A stretch of 64,000 nucleotides of DNA from Desulfarculaceae bacterium (GCA_020444545.1 JAHLKT010000005.1:124001-188000), one strand, 5' to 3'. Positions 36,159 to 44,382 are shown, counted from the first letter of the stretch. The notes: generated by a model from the sequence alone, not told the origin. Numbers and translations: made by a program.

Positions 36159-36193
36159 GGTGCGGCGGGCCCTCGCCGCCGCGCCTTTTTTCC
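36159..36193 (+). terminator. Terminator/attenuator between cytochrome c and molybdoenzyme genes
   Basis: GGTGCGGCG pairs with CGCCGCGCC over 9 bp (one G-U) and is followed by TTTTTT. It would end most transcripts after the cytochrome and let some read through to the reductase genes, which have no other evident promoter. Confidence 0.75.
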
Positions 36194-36225
36194 CAGTTTC
36201 GCTTCTGTAGCGGAGTAAGCAGACC

Positions 36226-38424
36226 ATGGCTAAATCCTCTCGCCCCGCCCTGTCCCGGCGCGGCTTCCTAAAGCTGGCCGGCGCGGCCGGCGCGGCCGCC
36301 GCCCTGGGCGGCACGGCGCTGCCGGCGGCCAAGCCTGCCCAGGCCGCCGGCGGCATCCGCCCCGGCTTCGAGAGCAAGTTCACCGTGTGCGACATGTGCT
36401 TCAACAAGTGCAGCGCCATCGCGCGGGTGCAGGATGGGGTGGTCCACAAGTTGGACCCCAATCCCAAATTCCTGAAGTCGCGCGGCATGCTCTGCGCCCG
36501 GGGCAACGCCGGGGTGGAGCAGGTCTACGGCCGCGACCGCCTCAAGTACCCCCTGCTCAGGGTGGGCGAGCGCGGCGAAGGCAAGTTCAAGCGCATCTCC
36601 TGGGACGAGGCCCTGGACATCGCGGCCGAGAAGATGAAGGCCATCGGCGACCGCTACACCCGCTGCGGCTTCATGTTCATGGCCGGCAGCGACATGCAGT
36701 CCACCTTCGTGCACCGCTTCGCCGAGGCCTACGGCTCCTACAACATGCTCAGCCACGAGTCCATGTGCCTCATCGCGGGCACCCGGGCCTTTTTGGACAC
36801 CTTCGGCGAGGTGCCCATCCCGGACATGCTCTACGCCAAGTACGTGGTCATGGTGGGGGCCAACCGTTTCGAGTCCCTGGTCACCCCGGACAGCATCGAC
36901 CTGATGAGCGCCATGAAAAACGGGGCCAAGCTGGTGGTGCTGGACCCGCGCTACACCAAGAGCGCGGCCAAGGCCGACGAGTGGTTCCCCATCAAGCCCC
37001 GCACGGACATGGCCTTCATGCTGGCCCTGGCCCACGTGCTCATCAAAGAGAAGCTCTACGATAAGAAGTTCGTGGCCGAAAAGACCTACGGCATCGAGCA
37101 GCTGAGCAAGCACGTGGAGCCCTACACCCCGGAGTGGGCCGCGGCCCAGTGCGACATCCCGGCCAAGGACATCGCCCGCATCGCCCGCGAGCTGGCCAAG
37201 GCGGCCCCGGCGGCCATGGTCTATCCCGGCCGCCGCTCCTCCAACTACACCGACTCCACCCAGATCCGGCGCTCCTACGCCATCGTCAACGCCCTGCTGG
37301 GCAACTGGGACCGCCCCGGCGGCCTCACCGCCGCCCGCAAGGTGGGCCTGGCCGGGGGCGTGCCCTTTGAGGCGCCCTTCTACGAGAACAACCCCGAGGA
37401 CCGCATCGACGCGGGCAAGGCCACGCTGATGTTCCCCGAGGAGGGCTCCTTCAAGCTGGCCCGCGACGCGGTGATCGCCGGCAAGCCCTACCCGGTCAAG
37501 GGTTGGTTCACTTATCACACCAATCCCATGCAGACCGCGGCCAACCGGCAAAAGACCGTGGAGATGATCAACCAGTTGGATTTCATGATCTCCATGGACA
37601 TCCATATGAGCGACACCGCCTGGATGGCCGATTTGGTGCTGCCTTCCCAGACCTATCTGGAGCGCCAAGACCCCTGCTCGGCCCAGCAGGGCTCCAGCGC
37701 CTGCGCCTGCGTGGTCATGCGCGATCCGGTGGTGGCCCCGCTCTACGAGTCCAAGCCGGTGTTCTGGGTCATGCAGCAGATCGCCAAGCGAATCGGCCTG
37801 GGCGAGCACTTTGATTTCACCATCGAGCAGTTCCGCGACAAGCAGCTGGCCGAGCTGCCCGGGGCCATGGACGCCCTCAAGCGCGACGGGGTCTACTACA
37901 ACCCCTCCAAGCTCTACGGGGTCTACGAGGGCAAGATCTACAAGACCAAGTCGCACAAGATCGAGCTGTACAACAGCCGCTACGCCGAGATGGGCCTGGA
38001 CCCCATGCCGGTCTACACCCCGCCCAAGCCGGGAGGCCACGACCGCTTCCGCATGGTGGTGGGGCGCAACGCGGTGATCACCCAGTCCTCCAGCCAGAAC
38101 AACTCCCTGCTGGTCAAGTTCCAGCCCACCAACCACCTGTGGATTCACCCGGACCCGGCCAAGGAGATGGGCATCACCAACGGCGAGTGGGTGTGGGTAA
38201 AGGGACCCCACGGCAAGCAGCGGATTCAGGCCAAGGTGACCCACCAGACCCGGCCGGACACGGTGTACATGGCCACCGGCTTCGGGGTGCTGAGCAAGGA
38301 CCTGCAAAATATTTACGGCGAAGGGGCCTGCATCGCCGAGGTGTTGAACGACGACTTCGACACGATCAGCGGGAACATGGCCATGCATGAGACCTGGGTC
38401 CGCGTGGGCCGGGAGGCGGCATGA
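36226..38424 (+). CDS. Phs/Psr-type molybdopterin oxidoreductase, catalytic subunit
   Basis: A 732-aa Tat-exported bis-pterin enzyme. Tat signal SRRGFLKLAG at residues 10-19, mature start near residue 41. The N-terminal [4Fe-4S] site is CDMCFNKC (55-62) plus Cys90 in GMLCARG. Cys181 in LSHESMCLIAG is the likely Mo/W ligand. The body shows the pterin-domain segments typical of thiosulfate and polysulfide reductases. The next two genes encode the FeS and cytochrome b subunits, completing a PhsABC/PsrABC-like complex, and rhodanese genes follow. The substrate is therefore probably thiosulfate, polysulfide or sulfur, though other oxyanions or formate cannot be excluded. Confidence 0.9.
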   Translation: MAKSSRPALSRRGFLKLAGAAGAAAALGGTALPAAKPAQAAGGIRPGFESKFTVCDMCFNKCSAIARVQDGVVHKLDPNPKFLKSRGMLCARGNAGVEQVYGRDRLKYPLLRVGERGEGKFKRISWDEALDIAAEKMKAIGDRYTRCGFMFMAGSDMQSTFVHRFAEAYGSYNMLSHESMCLIAGTRAFLDTFGEVPIPDMLYAKYVVMVGANRFESLVTPDSIDLMSAMKNGAKLVVLDPRYTKSAAKADEWFPIKPRTDMAFMLALAHVLIKEKLYDKKFVAEKTYGIEQLSKHVEPYTPEWAAAQCDIPAKDIARIARELAKAAPAAMVYPGRRSSNYTDSTQIRRSYAIVNALLGNWDRPGGLTAARKVGLAGGVPFEAPFYENNPEDRIDAGKATLMFPEEGSFKLARDAVIAGKPYPVKGWFTYHTNPMQTAANRQKTVEMINQLDFMISMDIHMSDTAWMADLVLPSQTYLERQDPCSAQQGSSACACVVMRDPVVAPLYESKPVFWVMQQIAKRIGLGEHFDFTIEQFRDKQLAELPGAMDALKRDGVYYNPSKLYGVYEGKIYKTKSHKIELYNSRYAEMGLDPMPVYTPPKPGGHDRFRMVVGRNAVITQSSSQNNSLLVKFQPTNHLWIHPDPAKEMGITNGEWVWVKGPHGKQRIQAKVTHQTRPDTVYMATGFGVLSKDLQNIYGEGACIAEVLNDDFDTISGNMAMHETWVRVGREAA

Positions 38425-39176
38425 TGGCAAAGCAACTGGGCATGGTGATCGACGCCGACTCCTGCATCGACTGCAAGGGCTGCATGGCCGCCTGCAAGGT
38501 GGCCAACGAGGTGCCGGGAGACAACTGGCGCAACTGGATCAAGGACGGCGAGATGGACTGGAACGCCAAGGGCAAGAGGCGCATGGTGTTCCAGCCGGGC
38601 AACTGCATGCAGTGCGACAAACCCACCTGCGTAACCGCCTGTCCCACCGGGGCCACCTACAAGAGCAAGGCGGACGGGGTGGTGTTGATCGACCGCGGCC
38701 TGTGCATCGGCTGCGGCCAGTGCATCAAGGCCTGCCCCTACGGGGCCCGCTACCGCAACGACAAGCTCAAGGTGGCCGACAAGTGCGACTTCTGCCGCAG
38801 CCGCCGCGAGGTGGGCCTGGAGCCGGCCTGCGTTAGCACCTGTCCCACCAAGGCGCGGGCCTTCGGCGACCTCAACGATCCCGCCTCGCCGGCGGGCAAG
38901 CTCTACGCCGCCCAGAAGGACAAGGCGGTGCAGGTGGTCAACGCCGAGAGCAACACCGATCCCAACATCTACTACCTGGGCGCGCCGGGCAACAAGCACT
39001 GGCCGGTCAAGGCCCAGATGCCCTCGGCTTTCACCTTCTGGAAAAACGTGGCCGATCCCGGGGTCAAGGTGCTCATGGGCCTGATGGGCGTGGGCGTGCT
39101 GGCCATGCTAGGCAAGCAACTGGTCATGAAAAACGACGCTCCCGAGGAGCATCACGGGGAGGACGGCCATGAGTAG
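38421..39176 (+). CDS. Four-cluster FeS subunit with C-terminal membrane anchor
   Basis: A 251-aa electron-transfer subunit of the DmsB/PhsB/FdnH type. Four ferredoxin-like clusters: CIDCKGCMAAC, CMQCDKPTCVTACP, CIGCGQCIKACP and CDFCRSRREVGLEPACVSTCP. A hydrophobic helix near the C-terminus (~219-235) would anchor it, as in FdnH. The start overlaps the molybdoenzyme stop (ATGA); a second ATG directly follows. It has no signal sequence and probably rides out with the Tat-exported catalytic subunit. Confidence 0.93.
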   Translation: MMAKQLGMVIDADSCIDCKGCMAACKVANEVPGDNWRNWIKDGEMDWNAKGKRRMVFQPGNCMQCDKPTCVTACPTGATYKSKADGVVLIDRGLCIGCGQCIKACPYGARYRNDKLKVADKCDFCRSRREVGLEPACVSTCPTKARAFGDLNDPASPAGKLYAAQKDKAVQVVNAESNTDPNIYYLGAPGNKHWPVKAQMPSAFTFWKNVADPGVKVLMGLMGVGVLAMLGKQLVMKNDAPEEHHGEDGHE

Positions 39177-39915
39177 CCGCCAGATCCCCCGCCACACCCG
39201 GGCGGGCATCTTCATTCATTGGTTCAACGCGGCCTGTTGGTTCTTCCTGCTGGCCACCGGCGTGGCCCTCATCTCCAACCCGGAGCTCAACCCCCTGGGC
39301 GCCTGGTATCCCAAGGCGGTGCGCGCGGTGTTCATGGGCGGCGGCAACCTGCTGGTGGCCCACTGGCTGGTGGCCTTCATCTGGCTGGCGGTGTGGGTGG
39401 TCTATCTTTTCTGGGGAATGAACCGCTTCGTGGCCCCGTTCCTCAACTCGGCGTTCACCATCGAGCCCAACCGCGACATCCAGTGGATGATCAAGAAGAA
39501 CCTGCAAATGATGGTGGGCTACAAGATGATGGCCAAGTTGGTCAAGCCCCTGGGCTACGACGGAACCATGCCCGACCAGGGCTACTACAACGTTGGCCAG
39601 AAGCTGGCCGCCCAGGGTCTCATCTTCGGCGCCCTGGCCCTGGTGGGCACCGGCTTCATCATGTTCGCCAGCAAGTACTTCCTCACCGCGGCCGACTCCT
39701 GGCTGGTGCAGTGGTCCATCACCGTGCACTTCATCGCCGCCGGGGTTACCACCGCCCTGTTGATCCTGCACATCTACATGGCCGCCATCAGCAAGGATGA
39801 GCGCCCGGCCTTTATTTCCATGTTCACCGGAACCGTGCCGGCCGAGTATGCCAAGCATCACCACCGGCTCTGGTACGACGAGCTAGAGGATTCCAAACCA
39901 TCGGAGGTAGGATAA
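39169..39915 (+). CDS. Cytochrome b membrane subunit (FdnI/PhsC-like)
   Basis: A 248-aa integral membrane protein with four predicted helices (~14-38, ~62-84, ~145-170, ~185-205), of the di-haem cytochrome b561/formate dehydrogenase gamma family. Candidate haem ligands are His in IFIHWFNA, VAHWLVAF, TVHFIAAG and LILHIYMA. It overlaps the FeS subunit gene by 8 bp. It would link the quinone pool to the periplasmic catalytic subunit. Confidence 0.9.
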   Translation: MSSRQIPRHTRAGIFIHWFNAACWFFLLATGVALISNPELNPLGAWYPKAVRAVFMGGGNLLVAHWLVAFIWLAVWVVYLFWGMNRFVAPFLNSAFTIEPNRDIQWMIKKNLQMMVGYKMMAKLVKPLGYDGTMPDQGYYNVGQKLAAQGLIFGALALVGTGFIMFASKYFLTAADSWLVQWSITVHFIAAGVTTALLILHIYMAAISKDERPAFISMFTGTVPAEYAKHHHRLWYDELEDSKPSEVG

Positions 39916-39917
39916 AC

Positions 39918-41114
39918 ATGAAACGCTTCAGCAAGAGCCTGGCCGTGGCCCTGGTGGCCGTCTTGGCCTTGGCCCTGGCCGCCCCCGCCCTGGCCGCGGA
40001 AAAACCGGCCTTCAAGACTTACCCCAACATCGTCGACGGCGCGTTCGTCAAGGACGTGGCCGACGGCAAGGTCAAGGGCTACATCTTCGACGCCCGCCCC
40101 TTCAAGAAGAAGTACGTCAAGGGGCACATCCCCGGTGCGGTGAACCTGCCCACCACCTACTTCGACCAGAAGAAGAACCTCTTGCCCGCCGACAAGGCGG
40201 CCCTGATCGTGTTCTACTGCGGCGGCCTCAAGTGCGCCCTGAGCCACAAGAACGCCTTCAAGGCCCAGGCCCTGGGCTACAGCAACATCGTGGTCTTCGC
40301 CAAGGGCTACCCCGATTGGAAGAAGGCCTACGGCCCCGGCGTGGTGGGCCCCGATCCCGTGGCCAAGCCCGCCAAGGCCGAGCCCGCCTTCAAGACCTTC
40401 CCGGTCATCGTGGAGGCGGCCTTTGTTAAGGACGTGGTGGACGGCAAGAAGGTGGGCCTGGTCATCGACGCCCGCCCCAAGAAGAAGAAGTATGACAAGG
40501 GCCACATCCCCGGCTCCCTGAGCCTGCCCACCAGCCAGTTCGGCAAGCTCAAGGGCCTGCTGCCCGCCGACAAGAATGCCCTGATCGTGTTCTATTGCGG
40601 CGGCCTCAAGTGCGCCCTGAGCCACAAGGCCGCGTTCAAGGCCCAGGCCATGGGCTACAAGAACATCAAGGTCTACGCCAAGGGCTACCCCGACTGGAAG
40701 AAGGCCTACGGCGCCGGCGCCATGGGCGCGGCCCAGGCCCCGGCCGCCAAGAAGGCGTCCAAGGGCAGCCTGAAGCCGGGCAAGGAAGAGGGCAGCGTGG
40801 ACCTGGCCTTTTTCCAGGAGACCTACCAGAAGAATCCCCAGAGCATCTATCTGGTGGACGTGCGCGACCCCGGCGAGTACAAGGCCGGAGCCATCAAGGG
40901 CTCGGTGAACATCCCGGTGGACAAGCTGGCCAAGAGCATCGACAAGCTGCCCAAGAACAAGCCCGTGGTGTTCGTGTGCGGCACCGGCGCCCGCTCCGGC
41001 GAGGCCTTCTACATGATCAAGGACCTGGCCCCCCAGATGACCGACGTGTACTACATCGACGGCGAGGTCACCTTCAACCCCGACGGCACCTACAAGGCCG
41101 CCCCTCCCAAGTAG
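39918..41114 (+). CDS. Secreted triple-domain rhodanese
   Basis: A 398-aa exported sulfurtransferase-like protein. Signal peptide ~1-26, then three rhodanese domains. Domains 1 and 2 (~28-140 and ~155-265) are close internal duplicates, each with the loop FYCGGLKCALSHK carrying two Cys five residues apart (C101/C106 and C227/C232). Domain 3 (~285-395) has the conventional loop FVCGTGARSGEA with one Cys (C354). A GGAGG site precedes the ATG, 2 bp after the cytochrome b gene. It probably carries sulfane sulfur for the adjacent reductase in the periplasm. The double-Cys loop is directly comparable to the Cys-Sec loop of the next gene. Confidence 0.93.
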   Translation: MKRFSKSLAVALVAVLALALAAPALAAEKPAFKTYPNIVDGAFVKDVADGKVKGYIFDARPFKKKYVKGHIPGAVNLPTTYFDQKKNLLPADKAALIVFYCGGLKCALSHKNAFKAQALGYSNIVVFAKGYPDWKKAYGPGVVGPDPVAKPAKAEPAFKTFPVIVEAAFVKDVVDGKKVGLVIDARPKKKKYDKGHIPGSLSLPTSQFGKLKGLLPADKNALIVFYCGGLKCALSHKAAFKAQAMGYKNIKVYAKGYPDWKKAYGAGAMGAAQAPAAKKASKGSLKPGKEEGSVDLAFFQETYQKNPQSIYLVDVRDPGEYKAGAIKGSVNIPVDKLAKSIDKLPKNKPVVFVCGTGARSGEAFYMIKDLAPQMTDVYYIDGEVTFNPDGTYKAAPPK

Positions 41115-41121
41115 GGACAGC

Positions 41122-42159
41122 GTGCGCCATCGGCTTATATGCTTGAGTAAAGGCCCGGTCCCCCCCGCCGGGGGGCCGGGCTTTGTCTTGGCCGTGGTCC
41201 TGGCGGCGCTGCTGCTGGCGGCTCTGCCCGCTTTGGCGGCCGCGCCCGCCTGGTGGGCCCAGGCCAAGGCCCAGGCCGACCAGTACGGCTACGGCCTGAT
41301 CGACGACGCGGGCCTGGACAAGCTCTTGGCCTCGGACAAGGACTTTTTGCTCCTGGACGTGCGGCCGGACTACGAGTACGCCCAGGGCCACATCAAGGGA
41401 GCCAAGAACCTGGAGTTCCACCTGGGCGACCGCCTAACGCTGGACCCAGCCAAAGCCAAGCGCTTCGAGGCGCTGGCCGGGCCGGACCGTGGCCGCCTGC
41501 TGGTGATCTACTGCCGCTCCTTCCGCTGACTGCGCGGCGGTATCGCCGCCCGCTGGGCCGTGAGCCTGGGCTACAAGAACGTACTGCGCTACGCCGGGGG
41601 ATGGCACGGCTGGCTGGCCCACCAGGGCAAGGCCGCCCAGGAGCTGCCTCCGGCCGGGCTAAAGAAAGGGGACTACTTCCCCTCCTGCCGCCTGGTGCTC
41701 TTGGACAAGGCTTCCGACCGCGCCTACCTGGGCATCAAGCACCAGGAGCCGGCCTTCTCCCTGGAGGACGTGGACGCGGACTATCTTTTCGTGGAGCTCT
41801 ACGACGAGCTATGTTTCGGTTGCCTCAAGGAGGTGGCCTCCTACAACCACCTGTTCATCGAGTTCAACCAGGACCCCCTGCTCAGCAAGCGCATGAAGAT
41901 GCTGGGCCTGGGCGTGGGCAGCCTCAACCGCGAGGTGATGCGCTTTCGCCGCCAGAAGAAGGTGCTCTTCCCCCTGTTCGCCGACCGCCGCCGCGAGGTT
42001 TTCAACTGCCTGGGCAAGCCCGGGCTGCCGGTGGCCTACCTGATCAAGCACACCGGCCCCGGCCGCTGGAAGATACTGGCCATCATGTCCGGGCACATCG
42101 GGGACACCCACGCTTTATTGAAGCGGATCAAGGCGGCCATGGCCACCGGGGCGCCCTAG
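41122..42159 (+). CDS. Predicted selenoprotein: secreted rhodanese-thioredoxin fusion with Sec136
   Basis: One reading frame of 345 residues containing a single in-frame TGA at 41527-41529. The N-terminus has a signal peptide (LAVVLAALLLAALPALAAA). Residues ~40-165 form a rhodanese domain (LLLDVRPDYEYAQGHIKGAKN). Its active loop reads YCRSFRULRGGIAARWAVSL, and aligning it with the neighbouring rhodanese loop FYCGGLKCALSHK places the TGA exactly on the second Cys; the sequence after the TGA continues the alignment (LGYKNVLRYAGGWHGWL against MGYKNIKVYAKGYPDWK). The C-terminal ~170 residues resemble a TlpA-like thioredoxin fold with CFGC (C231, C234). The GTG start 7 bp after the upstream stop is the best option. 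Probable role: periplasmic sulfur/selenenyl-sulfide redox chemistry with the Phs-like complex. Confidence 0.82.
41149..41190 (+). terminator. Strong GC hairpin at the start of the selenoprotein gene
   Basis: AAAGGCCCGG pairs with CCGGGCTTT, with an inner C-run/G-run stem, then TTTGTCTT. It resembles an intrinsic terminator for the triple-rhodanese gene but lies inside the coding start of the next gene, so it may be an attenuator. Confidence 0.55.
41527..41569 (+). promoter_or_regulatory. Sec codon and candidate SECIS hairpins
   Basis: UGA at 41527-41529 is followed by C, as in the fdhA Sec site. Two downstream hairpins could act as SECIS: GCGGCG-type 6-bp stem with loop GUAU (41534-41549, loop 11 nt after UGA, rather close) and a weaker stem with loop CGUGA (41553-41569, loop about 30 nt after UGA). 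Neither is as clear as the fdhA element. Confidence 0.6.
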
Positions 42160-42800
42160 GCGATCCCGCCGGCCTCGGCCTCCACCAGCTCCAGCAAGGC
42201 GATCAAGAGCTTGGCCACCAGGGAATAGACCGCACCGGGGTCGGCCTCTTCCTGCCGCGCGGCGAATTCGCGCACCCAAGGCAGCATGAAACGCCCCGCC
42301 AGCTCGGCCGCCTCGGCCTCGCCGCCCGGGCGCTCGCCGTCCCAGGACTCTTCCAAGAGATAAATGAGGTACTCGAGCTCCACGGCCAGGTGGTCCGGCG
42401 GCTCGCCGGGCTTCTCTTCCAAGGCCAGGCCCTCGGCCTCCAGACGCTGGGCCATGGCCTCGGCGGGCGGGCCCATCACCCGTCCCTCGCCCACGTAGCA
42501 GGAGTGATACAGGGGGGCGGGCACTCCGCCGGGTTTGGACACGAACATGCTAACGTAGCCGGGCTCCAGCTCGGCGCAGAGCTCTTTGGCTTCGGCCCCG
42601 GCCAGGCGGGCGCTCAGCGAGCGCAGGGCAGGGGAGGCGGCGGGAAGCATGGCGGCCAGCTCGCTGATCAACTCGCCTCCTTCGGGCCCGGCCAGGTCTG
42701 CGCAGAGCTCGGCGTCCGGCCCCCAGTAGAGCCGGGCCAGCATCGCCAACCCGTCCAGCACCGCTTCCTGCGCGGGGGTGTAGTCTTCCTGCTCGCTCAT
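42156..42800 (-). CDS. TorD/DmsD-family molybdoenzyme chaperone
   Basis: A 214-aa all-helical cytoplasmic protein resembling the TorD family, which guards cofactor insertion and Tat export of molybdoenzymes. Family-like segments are LARLYWGPD near the N-terminus, the central ELEPGYVSMFVSKPGGVPAPLYHSCYVGEGR and the following DHLAVELEYLIYLLEE. It is convergent with the selenoprotein gene: the two stop codons share the sequence CTAG (4-bp overlap). The likely client is the Tat-exported molybdoenzyme at 36226. Confidence 0.85.
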   Translation of the reverse strand: MSEQEDYTPAQEAVLDGLAMLARLYWGPDAELCADLAGPEGGELISELAAMLPAASPALRSLSARLAGAEAKELCAELEPGYVSMFVSKPGGVPAPLYHSCYVGEGRVMGPPAEAMAQRLEAEGLALEEKPGEPPDHLAVELEYLIYLLEESWDGERPGGEAEAAELAGRFMLPWVREFAARQEEADPGAVYSLVAKLLIALLELVEAEAGGIA

Positions 42801-42821
42801 GCGTCTGCTCCTCGCTCGTGG

Positions 42822-42856
42822 CCTAAAGATAAGGGCCGCCCCTCGGGGCGGCCCGT
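42822..42856 (-). terminator. Terminator after cytidylate-kinase-like gene
   Basis: GGGCCGCC/GGCGGCCC stem (42833-42854) with loop CCGAGG, followed on the minus strand by TTATCTTT. Confidence 0.75.
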
Positions 42857-42874
42857 GGTTTGTTTGCTCCCGGC

Positions 42875-43519
42875 TCAGTCCCAGATGGGCTCCGCCGTGG
42901 CGTCCACCGCCCCCAGCACCAGCTCGGTTATCTGCTCCTCGGCCGCCTCCAGCGGCACCAGGCTGGTGTTGAGCACCATATGATACAGGCTGGGGTCGTT
43001 GGGGTCGCCCTTGTAGAAGTTGGACAGGAAACGCTCGCGCTTGCGGGCCTCGCGGGTGACCATGGCCTCGGCCTTGTCCGGGGTCATGTTGTACATGTCC
43101 TCCATGAACTTGATGCGGTCGGCCCGCTCGGCCACCAGCAAAATGCGCAGGGCGTCGGGGTTGTGGCGCAGGATGAACTGGCTGCCCCGGCCCAGGATGA
43201 TCACGTTGTCCTCCGCGGCCAGGTCCAGGATGATGCGGGTGAGGAACTCCACGTAGCGCTTCTCGTCGAAGTCCGAGCCGCTTTCGCCCAAATGGCGGTC
43301 GATGAAGCTGGAGGGCACCAGGCTGCTCAGGATGCGCATCAGGCGGCCGCCGGCCTCGCGTTGCACGCCCTCCACCCACTTGAGCGAAACGTTGGCCTGC
43401 TCGGCCACCTTTTGCAAAAGCCCCTCGTCCACGAACTCGTAGCCCAAGCGCCTGGCCACCCGCTCTCCCAGGGTCTTGCCGCCGGCACCGAACTGCCGCG
43501 AAATGCTAAGTATCGCCAT
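42875..43519 (-). CDS. Cytidylate-kinase-like family protein (copy 1)
   Basis: A 214-aa P-loop NTPase-fold protein of the cytidylate-kinase-like family. It opens AILSISRQFGAGGKTLGERVA, where GAGGKT replaces the classical Walker A, and has IILGRGSQFILRHNP, a typical middle motif. The C-terminal part contains NFYKGDPNDPSLYHMVLNTSLV. The biological substrate of this family is not established. It is paralogous to the next gene upstream (43578-44210) and about 60 bp away, so the two are likely cotranscribed. Confidence 0.88.
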   Translation of the reverse strand: MAILSISRQFGAGGKTLGERVARRLGYEFVDEGLLQKVAEQANVSLKWVEGVQREAGGRLMRILSSLVPSSFIDRHLGESGSDFDEKRYVEFLTRIILDLAAEDNVIILGRGSQFILRHNPDALRILLVAERADRIKFMEDMYNMTPDKAEAMVTREARKRERFLSNFYKGDPNDPSLYHMVLNTSLVPLEAAEEQITELVLGAVDATAEPIWD

Positions 43520-43577
43520 AACCGCCCTCCACCGTATCTATAGCCGCGCCGCTTCGCAAAAGGTCGACTCTCCCGCC

Positions 43578-44210
43578 TCAGGCATAGGCCCTTTGTTTGA
43601 GCTTGTCCTCGATGCGGCGCACCAGGCGGGTCACCAGATTGGTGGCGCTCTCCAGGCTGATCAGGCTGGTGTTGAGCACCAGATGGTACAGGCTGGATTC
43701 GTCCGGCTCGCCGGGATAGAAGTTGTTCAGGAATCGGGTCCGCTTATTGTCGGCCTCGGCGATGAGACGCTTGGCCGTGACCTCGTCCATCTGGTAGTGC
43801 ATGGCCATGAAGGCCACCCGGTGGGACAGCTCGGAGACCAGGAGCACCCGCACCGTGTCCGGCCTATAGCGCAAGATGAACTGGGCCCCCCGGCCCAGGA
43901 GCACCACCTTGCCGGTCTCGGCCAGCTCCTGGATCACCTTGCTCAGGCGCTCGATGTGGGCCTTGTCCTCTCCCTCGGCCACGGTCCAGCGCTCCATGAA
44001 ATTGCTGGGGGCCAGGGAGGTGAGTAGCTCCACCACCTGGGCGTGGTACTGGCTCTGGGTGGCGCTGCCGCCGCTGGCTTTTTCGGCCTTGGCCGCCATC
44101 TGGTCGAGCTGGGATTCATGCAAAAAATGGTAGCCCAGCTCGCTGGCCACCATTTCCCCCAAGGTCCTGCCCCCGGCTCCGAACTGACGCGAGATGCTCA
44201 GCACGGCCAT
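43578..44210 (-). CDS. Cytidylate-kinase-like family protein (copy 2)
   Basis: A 210-aa paralogue of the neighbouring protein, sharing AVLSISRQFGAGGRTLGEMVA, VVLLGRGAQFILRYRPD and NFYPGEPDESSLYHLVLNTSLI. The phosphate loop reads GAGGRT, with Arg where copy 1 has Lys. The start at 44208-44210 begins at the conserved MAVLSISRQ. The middle helical insert (ASGGSATQSQYHAQ) differs from copy 1, suggesting divergence in substrate or partner. Confidence 0.88.
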   Translation of the reverse strand: MAVLSISRQFGAGGRTLGEMVASELGYHFLHESQLDQMAAKAEKASGGSATQSQYHAQVVELLTSLAPSNFMERWTVAEGEDKAHIERLSKVIQELAETGKVVLLGRGAQFILRYRPDTVRVLLVSELSHRVAFMAMHYQMDEVTAKRLIAEADNKRTRFLNNFYPGEPDESSLYHLVLNTSLISLESATNLVTRLVRRIEDKLKQRAYA

Positions 44211-44352
44211 GCCCGGCCTCCCTTCCGCCCCGCCGGGGTGGACGCATCGCTGAGCCTCGGTCCCGGCTGGGGCCACTTTTAGTATTTAACATCATAAACC
44301 ATGGCCGGGCCGCCTGGCAATCGCTCCTAGGGCACTGGTCGGCATTACCCGG

Positions 44353-44382
44353 TTGAAACCCTCCGGGCGGCTCCTCTATACT
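44353..44382 (+). promoter_or_regulatory. Sigma-70-type promoter of the Mrp-like operon
   Basis: In the 359-bp gap 44211-44569, TTGAAA (44353-44358) and TATACT (44377-44382) are 18 bp apart. This predicts a leader of about 180 nt before mnhE. The rest of the gap shows only GC-rich sequence with short ccgaaacc-type repeats near 44415-44450. Confidence 0.65.

Noticed and set aside
41527-41529. TGA as a nonsense mutation making a rhodanese pseudogene
   Set aside because: Both halves remain intact with good codon use, and alignment to the adjacent paralogue places TGA on a Cys. Sec is the simpler reading, though not proven.
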